Assembly (NCBI RefSeq): GCF_040954835.1
Contig: NC_090723.1
Coordinates: forward strand, 9,248,001 to 9,312,000
DNA from: Lepisosteus oculatus
Taxonomy: Eukaryota > Chordata > Actinopteri > Semionotiformes > Lepisosteidae
Direction of reading: 5' to 3'
DNA: 64,000 nucleotides
Shown here in pieces: positions 37,185 to 48,008 of the stretch; within the stretch, counting starts at the first letter, position 1; the number at the start of each line of letters is the position of its first letter. A program made the position numbers and the translations under genes. Under the pieces are notes generated by a model. The model ran no database searches. It had not been told where the DNA came from and worked only from the letters and a program-made list of their open reading frames with translations.

Positions 37185-39640
37185 TTGTGGCGCAAACGGC
37201 GGCGGGTGATTGAAGGCAAAGTGTCTAACAAATAAAACACACACACACACACAAATATAATCCTACACACGAAGTATTAAACATAACAGGGTGGAGTTGT
37301 TTCAAACCGTTTGTCTCACCAAAAGCTCGTTCAGCTTACTTAGGAATCATTCTACCATATAACACATAGAAAGAGCTGGCTTTCCAATTTGAAGCATTTA
37401 AGTGGAGAATCGAATCATAAACTACCATTGAATCTGTACAAGGCAGGGGTCACAATATCGACATTTTAAGACAACAGCGAGACGCCAACGCGGAGAATTT
37501 TCCTGCTGAGGCCGACCGATGCTTCCAAGGTCTGCCCCAAAATTCCCACCAAAATCTTTATAAAAAAAGATGACAGAATTCAGAGAAGTCATCTTCTGGA
37601 TTGCCGTCCACAGTTTAACCTCAAACCCCCCCCCCCCCTCCACACCCCACACACACCCTTAAGCCATTCAAGATACACAACAGCCCAGCTACAGAAGTCT
37701 GATTTCAAAGCCAACACCATAAAACCTGTTTCCTTTCCTTCGCCAAATGTTGCTACCAACGCCGTGCTGTGAAATCGCAGCGCAATAAAGCAATAAAACC
37801 CAAGAAATAAAATCAACAGAGCCCTTACCTTTGGCGCTCTCATCCGCTCTCCGCTGAAGTCTTCGGCTAATGTCTTCATTTTCGCAGGATATTCTCTTAA
37901 AACACTAAAATCAAAAAATAAAGTTTGCTGGAGGCCCGAGTTTGTTGAGGAGCGGAGAAAAAAATGCCACAACAAAGCCAGGAGGATCTTCACGTGTCTT
38001 CCAAAGCCCTTTTTTTCTCTCTTCTCCCAGCAGAAGGTCTGTCCAGATTTGCCGCTGAATAACAATAGAAGAGAAGGAGTATTTAAAGAAAAGAAGTGAT
38101 TAATGATTTTCTGTATAATTCTCGCATTTTTCTTGAGCTCTGTCTACAAATAATGGCTGTGAACTTTGGGTCCTATAGAAACCTATTCGCCCCATTCAAA
38201 CGGACAGGCCAGAAGCTTTGATTCGGGAGGTTAGAATAGAATTCCTAGGTGCATATTGTATTTGACGCCACACACAAAACCATTTATTTCACAAGTTGTG
38301 GTGGTTTGTGCCTTTTGTGAGGCGGTTTGGGGGCACACGCAGATGTACCTCCACATACTGACGTGCTGAGTCACCCCGATCGTCTTAAAAGTGACCCGGT
38401 ATGGAATAGAAAATGGGCTACAGCAGACAGTTCACAATGTCCCAAGGTATATTCAAAAAAAAAAAAAATTTAATGTGTTCATTCACTCGCTCTCCCCCAC
38501 ATTTAAACGATAAAGGAGGTAACGACGGTTACCAGCCTCTGAAAATATTCATATCAAAATGCAATTTCCCACCGGCATTTAAAAGCACGTAAACCCCAGC
38601 TTGGCGGTTAATGCATTCTTAAATCGGGTGTGAATTTATGATGCTGTTAAGATTTTTATTCCTTTGTGCACTGGTTTCATGCACTAAAAAAGGAGCTCCC
38701 TATTTCAGATACCACGGCCCCGCTGTAATGGAGAATCCGTGCTTTTTCTTGGGGGGGTGGGGGGTTGGGGGGGCATTCTTTCAGAGCAATTTAAGGTTGC
38801 ATTCTTGTTTAAAGTTATAAACCGCAAATGGAATGTTATTTTGTTCTGCTCTATATTTTCGATACTTGCTCTAAGAAACGAAAATGAGAATTAATACAGG
38901 AGCTGCGCCTTACAAAAGAAGCCATTCGTCTTCCTGATTATCTATTTGGTTGTCAGAGTTTGAGATATTGCATCGGCCTGTTCCTTTGTAATATCAAAAA
39001 TACACACCGAACCTGCAAACACCGAGAAACAGCTGTGCAGAAATTACTCTCATTAATGCATTAACTGCCTCTGAGCAAGGAAACTATTAAAGTTCGAAAA
39101 TTGGGGCTCCCAATTACAATACCTGCACGACACTGCCAACCAGCAGAAGCGAGGAGCGTTAAATAAAAAGGCAGAGGGAACTGAAACAGCAAGACTGTGA
39201 TTTAAAACGAGATTACAAGACGTAATGTACCAGTATTACTCTTGTCCATAAGATATAAATCATGATACAGCAACCCAGCGGTATTTAAGACAGGTATACA
39301 CTAACAGCAAACGAATTTTGTTATGGGAAAAAAAATCGCACTTGTATAATAAATTACTTGGCATTAACACAGGAACCTTCAGAATAACTGTATTTCAATC
39401 ACATTCGGTTTAGTGACCAGCGACAGAGAAAGGGGGGAAGAAAAGTCACACGTGCAGGAGATACATTTTTTCCTTCTTTTTTTCTTTTTTCTTTTATTTT
39501 ATTCTATTACTATTTACAAATATTAAGGTAGATACACGGAGAACAAGAGAGAGAAAAATAACGATCTACTAAAAAAAAACAACAAAACATTATTTAACAT
39601 GTCAGCGCCAGGACTATACCCTTTGGAATGTAACGGGATT

Positions 39641-39642
<2 letters not shown>

Positions 39643-39714
<72 letters not shown>
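39643..39714. repeat. (TAA)n microsatellite
   Basis: About 24 TAA units, the longest uniform array in the window. Confidence 0.95.
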
Positions 39715-39716
<2 letters not shown>

Positions 39717-40439
39717 CAAAAATGCCCGATGTGTCGGAGAACAGAAGAAACAAAGAGAAGAGAGAGGCGGGTGCCAAGGAAAGGAAAAAACTATTTTTTG
39801 GGAAAAACAAATCTGCTTTAGATTATATCACACGGACTGTTCTTTATAATCCTGGGCAACATGTGCACTCAAATTACAACAGACTTAACATGTAACGAAT
39901 TAAGTACTAATTCCCGATACTTGCAAGGCAAGGCGAATAAACATAACGATAGAACGTTTCATTTTATCATTCATAAAACAAGACAAAATGAACAACAAAT
40001 TCACAACTGAGGTAATAAAAAAAACACTGTCTGGAGCTATATAGTGCTGTTTATAGTTGCATTGCCCGTAACGACATTTGGCTTAAGTTAACCTAAGAAT
40101 CTTCGTTTTCATATTTGGGTCAAAGGACGCATTTTTTTTCCTCTCCTTTGCGTTTCTTTGCTGTGGCCGTGTCTTTACGTACACTCCGTGGTTCATATAG
40201 GAAAACGTAAAAGCACAACCATGTCTCTACGTAATCAGCTACAAAAAGGGGGTCTCCACATCTGCCTTCAAATCGCGTCGTATGGTTGAAGCTACAAAGG
40301 GGAGGAAAATACCCCCTTAAAACAAATCCTTCACCAACTACTTCTCCTATTGTGAGCGAAGCCGGCTTCATTTTAGTTTTGTTTTTCTTGTTCTAAGTAG
40401 GAGAGGAGAGGAGAGGGTAAAAAAAAACCGGCTCTTCTT

Positions 40440-40856
40440 GACGAAACGGGGGCTCATTTATTAAAGCGAACGTTGGATGTCGAGGTATTAGCAGGCATAC
40501 GGTTCGTCCTTTGTACCGCAGAGTAAACATGACAAATGGGGCTGAGTTTGGCATGATTAAGGATGAAACAGGGATCCATCTTCACCAAACCTGAAAACCA
40601 CTATCTGCAGCCTTCTGTTGTAATGCAGGGCGAGCGAGTAAGAGAAGAGGGGAAGAGGAAGGCAAAAATGCAGGGGACTGGGGGCAGCAGAAACACATAT
40701 CTGTGCTTTAATTTTTGGGAATGGAGTCTCGCCCCCCTTTTAATGTATAAATAAAGAGTCCCTTTCGTCTGTTCTTTTCTCCTTTTTCCCCGACGTGATA
40801 TTCCCTTCAATGCAGGAAAGTGAGCATTTCCAAACCCCTTGAAAGAGAGCAGCGAG
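40440..40856 (-). other. hoxb4: Hoxb4 3' UTR, tentative
   Basis: A minus-strand AATAAA at 40457-40462 lies about 395 bases past the Hoxb4 stop. More distal TTTATT hexamers (for example near 39495) are possible alternatives, so the end is provisional. Confidence 0.4.
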
Positions 40857-41173
40857 CTATAGGCTCGGCTGTGCATTGCCGCGGTTCTGAGAACTTCCCA
40901 AAGCCTGGCTAGAAGCAGAGTTAGTGGCGGAGGAGTTCGATGACCTAATTTTGGTGTTAGGAAGCTTGTGGTCTTTTTTCCACTTCATCCGCCGGTTCTG
41001 GAACCAGATTTTGATCTGGCGCTCGGACAGGCACAGGGTATGAGCGATCTCAACCCTGCGCCTCCGGGTGAGGTAGCGGTTGTAGTGAAACTCCTTCTCG
41101 AGCTCCAGCACTTGCTGCCTGGTGTAGGCTGTGCGCGAGCGTTTGGGCTCCCCCCCTGCGTAATTCGGGCTCA
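40857..41173 (-). CDS. hoxb4: Hoxb4 exon 2 (homeodomain)
   Basis: Second coding exon of Hoxb4, a homeodomain factor of posterior hindbrain, spinal cord and blood progenitors. The acceptor is CATACAG before 41173 and the stop is TAG at 40857-40859. It encodes residues 142 (split Val) to 246. [20 protein letters not shown] leads into the homeodomain at about 151-210, followed by the HoxB4 signature [13 protein letters not shown]. Helix 2 reads IAHTLCL, with Thr where tetrapods have Ala, as in fish Hoxb4. The serine/asparagine-rich tail ([16 protein letters not shown]) replaces the glycine-rich tail of mammals. The full length of 246 is close to human 251. Confidence 0.97.
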
Positions 41174-42089
41174 CTGTATGGAGAAGCACAGAGATAAAAA
41201 TGCATCTGTTTATTGATTTGATAAACGTGCGCAATCTCACACAAAACACCCCAGCATGTATGACCCGTTCTGAACCCCAAGAATACAAAAAAAAGAGCCC
41301 TGCTTCCATAACTGCGATACATAATCCAGAAATGTATTTAGTAATACACACGTATGCCACTGATTCTACCAGGCAAAACAAAGAGAAAGCTTTTTGTTTT
41401 CAGGGGGAAAAAAAAAATCAGGCTTCATCAAAGATTTGACATGAATTGCTCCGAAACCACGGTGAAGTAAAATTTCAAATCCTACTTCAACTTTAAACAA
41501 CAGTGCGGAGTCGCTATGGGACAGGGAGGCAGATGGGAAGACTCACGCTTGGGATAGCCTCGCAATCTCCAGTGACAGTGCAAAAACTAACAGTCGCTTT
41601 CTTAAATTGGACATAAAGCTTTCGACGGTATCACCACAAGCAGAAATGAGAAGCATGCACGTGGTCCATACACAAAAAGCAAAATCCATATATATATATT
41701 TTTTTTTACTTTCCATTGAGATCAATAAACTTTGCCTTAACAGTAGGAAAGTGACAGACGAAGCCACACGTTTATACATCCAAACACTTAAATTCGAATT
41801 ACCAAAACATAAAACTTAACTTATGGGTTACAAGAGTCATAAAAAAAACCCTTCCCTGAAAGAAATTAGATGGGGAAGGTTGCTTTAGACTTCAAAGGTG
41901 CCTGGTCAAGGAGTGCAATAAAAATTTATGGAGGATGTAATTATACTGCCGTGCAAACAGCCGATCGTAAATCTCAACCAAAGGCTACTTCACAAGTAGA
42001 GCAGGAGATTTAACGCCGGACATGTAGCTTTTCCACCCTAGTTAGAATAAACGCGTTGGAGACGAGGGGTAGAAGTTAGCGGCACTTAC
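41174..42089 (-). other. hoxb4: Hoxb4 intron
   Basis: A phase-1 intron of 916 bases with donor ATCG|GTAAGT and acceptor CATACAG. In mouse this intron carries a neural and mesodermal enhancer. An AT-rich motif cluster at 41912-41980 is a candidate for its counterpart. Confidence 0.85.
41912..41980. promoter_or_regulatory. hoxb4: Hoxb4 intronic homeodomain-site cluster
   Basis: ATAAAAATTTATGG (41918-41931) contains Hox/Cdx-type ATAAA and TTTATGG cores. It is followed by GATGTAATTATAC with a TAATTA core at about 41938-41943. It stands within 180 bases of the exon 1 donor. Enhancer function is inferred from motif density and from the known intronic enhancer. Confidence 0.45.
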
Positions 42090-42513
42090 CGATGTTTACG
42101 TGGACTTTCTTCATCCAGGGATAAACCACTGGTTCCTTGCCTGAGCTGGACGAAGAGGCGCTTTGGTTAACGGAGTTTTGTCCGGAGACGGGCGGAGGGC
42201 TCGGGGTGACGGAGTCGCAGTGGTGATTGGGCTCCGGGAGATGGCTCGGGACTCCGGCTTGGGGGAGGACGTGACCCCGCGGGGACACAACGACGGCGGG
42301 TTGCCCGGGACCCTGGCAGGAGGCGTAAGGCGGGTCGCTGCAGCCCGACCGCTGGTGGTACATCGGCTCATGCTGGAAGGAAGACTCTCGCCTCTGGGCG
42401 CTGTAGTAATCCGGAGAGTGGCTGGGTAGGTAGTCATTCTGTGAATATTCCTCGCAGGGTGGAAACTTCGGATCCACATAGTTGGAGTTGATCAAAAAGG
42501 AACTCATGGCCAT
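42090..42513 (-). CDS. hoxb4: Hoxb4 exon 1 (hexapeptide)
   Basis: First coding exon. The start is set at ATG 42513-42511 because MAMSSFLINSNYVDPKFPPC matches all HoxB4 proteins. An in-frame ATG seven codons upstream is not conserved. The N-terminal block EEYSQNDYLPSHSPDYYSAQ and RRESSFQHEPMYHQR are typical of Hox4. The hexapeptide VYPWM is at 130-134, before KKVHVNI. The proline-rich middle of mammalian HoxB4 is reduced. The exon ends with one base of a split Val codon at 42090. Confidence 0.97.
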
Positions 42514-43875
42514 TAATTTCTTTGAATTGCACACAAAAATATACTAAAATTTATTTCTATCCCTTTACTCGTTTTCCTGTTTCGTAAAACCCTCCTACTT
42601 TCTGTCAAACGAACAAAGTTAAGAATCCATGTGACGCCACCAGCCAATGGCGTGGACCCGTACGATTCCCGGATAAGGAAATAGGATTAGGCAGAGCGTA
42701 CCCCAAACATCATCTCTGCATAGTTTGTGATCTTAATATCGCCTACTTTTTTTTTTTTAATCTGTTGGCACGCGCGGCGTGAGCGGGCGCGGGGTGGATC
42801 ACAACAACAAGGCGCAGTAAAAAAAAAACATAAAGAAAAAGAGAGAGAATTCCTCTTGAAAGAGCTCCAGTTGAAGTGACGGTGTGTGAGGTCCGCTCGG
42901 GCGAGCCAGTCCAGTATCTTCCCTTAAATGTTTAAACCAAACGGGGGGGATGGCAGAAGAGGGGGAGGCGGGAGCGGGCTACTTATCGGTCCCCGGTCAC
43001 GAAATTTTAATTTGGATAGATTCTGGCTCGTGCTCACGAAAATAAATTCGACACAAAGCGATGCGGCGGAGTTGTATTGGGCAGGCTTTAAACGTAGTCA
43101 CTAATGGCGATGATAGAAAGGTCTGGGGTGTGCAGCGCACAGCCAGAGCCTGTCAGAGATTAATCAGGGCTTGTTTCGGATCGATAGAAAATTCATCAAC
43201 TAATTCGGGATACCGAGTCTCCTAAATCACCGTTAGACCTGGGCATGAAAGAGACCCTGTGGGCGAGACTCTGCAGAGAATGCGTTAATCGCACCCCTTG
43301 CATAGAAATGGCTTCAGGTTGATTCCTATGTAGAAATACCCAACTCTTCTTGTTTTAAAAATCAGCGAAATTTCGGTTCTGTAGCTCAAATGTAGCTTTG
43401 GTAAGGGAAAAAAATGGAAAAAACACAAAAATGTGAAAAACCGTTTTAGGTATCGCAGGGAGGAGTGCTCGTTCATGCCCTGTTCAATTTTTCGTAAAAC
43501 TGGCGGCGTAAAACGACACCGTGAACGTCTCCGTGTCACAAAAATACAAGCTGTACGACGCGCCTCCACGTTACTGGAGGTGTAGGTCTACGAATTAATG
43601 ATCACCCCCCCCTCCTCCTCCTCCCCCAACTTCATATGGCATCGCCGAGTTTTTTTTTTAACGTGGAGGAATCGGCTTTTTAATAAAACAAAATAAGAGG
43701 AAAAAGCGAAACACTCAGAAGTCCAAGGCGTTTCACTGACTCTAAAAAACAACAGCTCCCGGCAAATGTTCTTTTTTATTCGTTTACAACAAAAAGGCTA
43801 CGGATATCGATAAAACACAAATAAAATCACGTTTAAAAATGGCATCCTTGGGTCTTCGGTCTCTGCATCGCAGCG
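42514..43875. other. Hoxb4 upstream region
   Basis: Non-coding sequence between Hoxb4 and mir-10a. It contains the proximal Hoxb4 E-box/CCAAT pair. Apart from AT-rich blocks (GATTAATCAGGG near 43160) nothing specific was recognised. Confidence 0.6.
42628..42648 (-). promoter_or_regulatory. hoxb4: Hoxb4 proximal E-box and CCAAT box
   Basis: CATGTGAC at 42628-42635 (E-box CATGTG) and CCAAT at 42644-42648 lie 115-135 bases upstream of the ATG. Human HOXB4 has proximal USF (E-box) and NF-Y (CCAAT) elements in this position, so this pair is a good match in type and spacing. Confidence 0.6.
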
Positions 43876-43968
43876 TTTATATCAACTACATACTCCCCTA
43901 GATACGAATTTGTGACCGAGTGTCTGTTCACACAAATTCGGATCTACAGGGTATATATAGATGACAGG
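43876..43968 (-). ncRNA. mir10a: mir-10a precursor hairpin
   Basis: The minus strand folds as a single hairpin. The 5p arm (43953-43931) reads TACCCTGTAGATCCGAATTT plus GTG, the mature miR-10a sequence. GATCC in the middle distinguishes it from miR-10b (GAACC), and CGAATTT from fish miR-10c. The 3p arm is at 43912-43891 (CAAATTCGTATCTAGGGGAG). The loop is 18 bases. It lies 1.4 kb upstream of Hoxb4 on the same strand, the known HoxB location. miR-10a is co-expressed with Hoxb4 and targets Hox transcripts in other vertebrates. Confidence 0.97.
43931..43953 (-). ncRNA. mir10a: mature miR-10a-5p
   Basis: A 23-base match to vertebrate miR-10a-5p on the minus strand; the seed is ACCCTGT. Confidence 0.95.
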
Positions 43969-44612
43969 TAATTGCACCGGCCCCGAGCCCGAACTCCTCT
44001 TCACCATCGATAAAGAATCACGAACCCGGATATTTCCACCTTCCTCTGCTCCAGGGAGAGCTTTCCGCAGACCTCCGCTCACTAAGAAGCTATGTTTCGT
44101 TTTAAAAATATTGCAATGAAATCGGCACCGAATGTAAAAATATAATAGCAACAGTAATAAATCTTCGAATTGATGTGAGCAATTTAAGTTGACTCTGCGC
44201 AAGTGAGTGACGCGATTAAGTTAAAATTAAATGTTTAGATCTTCTTATTGCCCGTACAGAAACAGCGTTTTAAACACCAGGGAGTAAAATAACACCGCAG
44301 ACTGCATTCTTCACCAAGTATATACATGTATGTTTGGGATCAGGCTGTAGATGGTGTGAGTGTATGTATAGATACGCTTTGCCAACGTTTCAGAAAGATG
44401 TCATGTCGGTGTTCGTTAAATTGCGGGAGCCCGGATTAAAAAAAAAACTTTCTAAAACACCAGTTTCCTTCCTTATATTGCCAGCGCGTGTTTGCAGTTT
44501 TTATTGGTGTTGTCTCCAGTGTTGACTGCAATTCTCTTCTCAAACACCTCGACAAGGAACATATGACCCTACCGTAGCACAGCATACTGGCTGTTAGTTT
44601 TCTGTGTAAACG

Positions 44613-44613
<1 letters not shown>

Positions 44614-44660
<47 letters not shown>
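44614..44660. repeat. (TAA)n microsatellite
   Basis: About 15 TAA units on the plus strand, 650 bases upstream of the mir-10a hairpin. Confidence 0.95.
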
Positions 44661-44662
<2 letters not shown>

Positions 44663-46009
44663 CAGCTGCAATAAAAGCTAAAAGGTTTTATGACAGGTAA
44701 TTCCTGGGTAATGCGGCCCCAATCCTAATCACAGGGCCTTGAATGAGCACAAGTGTAATAAAACACACACAGCTTTATAACGCGGAGTTCCCTCGCGCCC
44801 TCAAAGCGACAGAACACAATCTCCGAGTTTTTAGGGTTTTTTTACAGCATTTGTCTCACTTTGTGGCGCGTCCGTAAGCAGCACCGCTTCCGCTTTCTGT
44901 CTCTGAAGAGCTCCCGAGAAAGCGCCTCTAACACCCCCTGAGAACACCTGGCCCACATCGCACGAAGGTGTAAAAACCCCGACCAGCACTCCCGAAATAA
45001 TACAGAAACGATATACGCGAAAAGATGTGAATTCACCTTTGGAATTTGTTACATACATCTCTGTGTTTTTTTTTCTAGTTACGTGTGATAATATATGTCT
45101 TCGTACTTCTTAATTCGTCTGCGAAAAAGACATTTTAAGTGCTGTTCATGTAAAGCGAAATATTGGTTGTTGCGTGTCTGTAAGAACAATTTATCTGAAC
45201 CTATTTCAGATAGGTAGGAAGTACAACCAATTGTTTTTAAAATGAAAAAAAATATTATTCTTTTAACTTTTTTTTATATGATACCGCATTGTGTAAATCC
45301 AAAAATAATTAATATCGTAAGCTGTTCTAACAAAGTGCGATAATAAGCAGAAAAATAAACAGAATTTTTGCAGCCCGGAAAAATGCATTCCACATTCCCG
45401 TATGTGAGTTTTTCGTTTAATCTCTATTCGACACCATCACGTAAGAACGCCACTGTCGTTAATATTTGTTTGGTTTGACAAATACACGCGGAACTGCAAT
45501 ATAAATGTCAAGCATTTTTATTTCCAGTTTAGAAATTCTCACAACCCTTCCAGATTTTACACAGTGTTTTTGCTCTGCTCAATAGCCACAAAAAAAGAAC
45601 AGGGGCTCTGAACTGAGCACCTACTGCAAAAGACACCAAAGGAAATCACTGGAAAACAACGATGAATCGAATTATGCTACAGTATTATCTTCGATTGTTA
45701 ATTTATAATTTGCTGAGGAAAACAAAGGAAAGCAATCAGCACCCCTAGCGTCGAAACACAACCTCCATCTGGCTGAAACACAGGCCTTGACGTTGCTGCA
45801 GAAAATTAAGATCGGATCGACTTTCTGTTCCCCGGCGCTGAGTTTTTTTAGTTTTGGCTACATTATGAACGGCGGTGCCTTCGCGGTTCAAGCGCCCACA
45901 ACTCAGAGACACGAGAGGACAAACGTGGCTCCCTGTCTCTAACTAATTTTGCATTTCAAAGCAGACGCACCGCCAGGGGTTTCTAACTTAAACTAGAGGA
46001 AAAGGTGCG

Positions 46010-46098
46010 ATCCCCCCCTGTACCCCCCTCCCCAAACCCCACACACCCCCCATCCACCCCCCGCTCACCCCCTAACGACACCCCGTCACCCCTAAACA
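46010..46098 (-). other. C-rich tract, G-quadruplex potential on the minus strand
   Basis: At least ten runs of four or more C within 90 bases, which are G-runs on the transcribed-direction strand. Confidence 0.7.
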
Positions 46099-47161
46099 CT
46101 CCTTACAGAATCGGGACCTGGGCACCCTCTGTTTAGAGACGGTTTAGAGCAGAGAAGCATATTCCGTCGAAGTTATTGAAATTGAAATAAAAGAGCAAAA
46201 ATAAAGCCAACCCACCAAACAACAACACTTTTCAATACGCAGAGTTACAACATACAGCAAAACAGCACACCGGCGTGTGTAAAGCAAAGGAACGCAGCTA
46301 AAAAATTAAAACTCGGTTTGAAGACGGACAAAAAAAAAAAAGTCGTGGACCTACTCCAGTTTCGAACACGTGGTCTGCCCAGGAAGGCACCTGCTATCGG
46401 GCCACTTTCGTGAAACTGTTTTAAAGCCCAATGCAGCCTTTAAAACAAGCTTTCACTTACTTTATAGTCCCATTTAAATCCTGTGCTTCCTTGCGGTTCC
46501 CCCCCCCATTCAATCCGCGCACACATACACACACTACGCGGTCTTACCCCGGTCATTATCCCTGCAAAATCCTTTCTTTATTTTTCCCCCCCGAGCCTCA
46601 TCGACAGCCGAGACCCCCTTCCCTTTTCTCTCGCGCCACAGGTTGAGCCCGTGACCTCCCCGTGATACCTTGCACATCTCTCCTCTCTCTCTCTCTCTCA
46701 CCCCTGCTCCTGCAGATCCGTACCTTACCAGCCGCTACCACAGCCCCAGCCCGCAGCGAGAAGGCGCGCATGACAAAAAAAAAAACCCACCACCACCACC
46801 ACCACCACCGTCTTGATCACAACACAATCCTCGGCGTGTCTACCATAAGAGGAAGAAAATAATAAGACAGCAAACAGCACGAGATCAGCTTCATCAGGCG
46901 GCGAGCGAGCACGCTCCTTTGTCGCTTTTAAACCTTCGACAATCTCTCTCGCCTTTTCCACGCCGCTGTCTCAAGCCGATACATTTGAAACCACCAACAA
47001 AGCCCCCACAACTATGCAAAATGTGACACACCATCGGCCCCTCTCACGGATTTTGTCGTGAACCCGCAAGTTTTCGTATTAATCTCATACTTTGGCAGTC
47101 TTTGTTAAACAGCTAGGCGTGTCAGGGACTCGCAGGACATTTTAATATTTGTTAGACGCGC

Positions 47162-47178
47162 TGACCTGCGTTTCACCC
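47162..47178 (-). promoter_or_regulatory. DR5 retinoic-acid response element
   Basis: The minus strand reads GGGTGA, AACGC, AGGTCA: two RAR/RXR half-sites in direct repeat with a 5-base spacer. The first half-site has one deviation from RGKTCA. It lies 4.6 kb upstream of Hoxb4, the same interval as the DE RARE in the mouse Hoxb4-Hoxb5 region, which has half-sites of this form. Confidence 0.75.
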
Positions 47179-47991
47179 CTGAGCTGGGTCTCTCCCACTT
47201 GCCGCTTCTATAGTAATGCATGCATAGCTTACTCGGTCATATTGAATTGTGCCCAGGTCATTACTTTGAAGAAAACAGCTACGAAGGGGGGATATATTGA
47301 AACCAGGGCCCGAAAACTTGGCCAGCCATGGCGTTAAACTTAATTTTCGTTGTCCTACAAATATGTATTTATCTGCCTTCGAGAAAGCTCAAGTCAAATA
47401 CCCTAATAGGAGCTCAGATAAAAGGAATTTCAATATAGGGTATATCTAATATCCATCTTTATACACATACAAGGTTTCCTATTGCTGAATTTATATGTAG
47501 AAAAATGTCTATTGGTTCGTGTAAGCTTATGAAAATGTGTATCTTCCAAACGTCCTTTGTTCGAGCTATAAATTAACAGACAGTGGGGGTGCGTAGCAAG
47601 TGCCTGCCTGTAATTAGAATTCCTCCGTGTGGCTTTTAATTGTTTTGATTATTAAACGTGGCTTTAAATATATGAAGTTTCTTATAGTGCAGATGTTCGT
47701 CTTTTTGGAGAGTGATATTTTCTTTCTCGGTGTTTCCCCTAGGGGGTTCGGGAGAGGACTGAGAAGCTTGAGTCTCGAATAAAAAAAAAAAAAGATTTGA
47801 ATCTATTTTTAACTAATTAAAGCTACCCGCTATTAATTATTATAAATCCATTAACAAAACAAGTGCGAAGATAAATCAGTTCGATTTCATCTTCCCCCCC
47901 CTCAATCATAAGCGCCTATAGATATTAAAATGCGTTGCGGGGTTCTGCCGAGCAACAGATCAGGCTAGGAATGGAATCAAAATGAATTCAG

Positions 47992-48008
47992 TGACCTGCC
48001 GATGAACT
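47992..48008 (-). promoter_or_regulatory. Second DR5 retinoic-acid response element
   Basis: The minus strand reads AGTTCA, TCGGC, AGGTCA, where both half-sites fit RGKTCA exactly with a 5-base spacer. It is 830 bases from the first DR5, in the same orientation. Confidence 0.8.

Larger units (their letters stand above)
16657..40456. other. Hoxb3-Hoxb4 spacer, 24 kb
   Basis: The largest gene-free stretch here. No frame gives a recognisable protein. It contains many AT-rich blocks with TAAT cores, Pbx-Hox-like sites at 24861 and 37175, TCACGTGACC E-boxes at 25117 and 33157, and purine-rich tracts near 20580-20720, 27970-28085 and 32640-32690. It also holds a CpG-rich block at 28240-28830, six or more AAT arrays and one hairpin repeat. 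In mouse, Hoxb3 has distal promoters in this interval, but no non-coding exon can be fixed from sequence alone. Confidence 0.65.
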
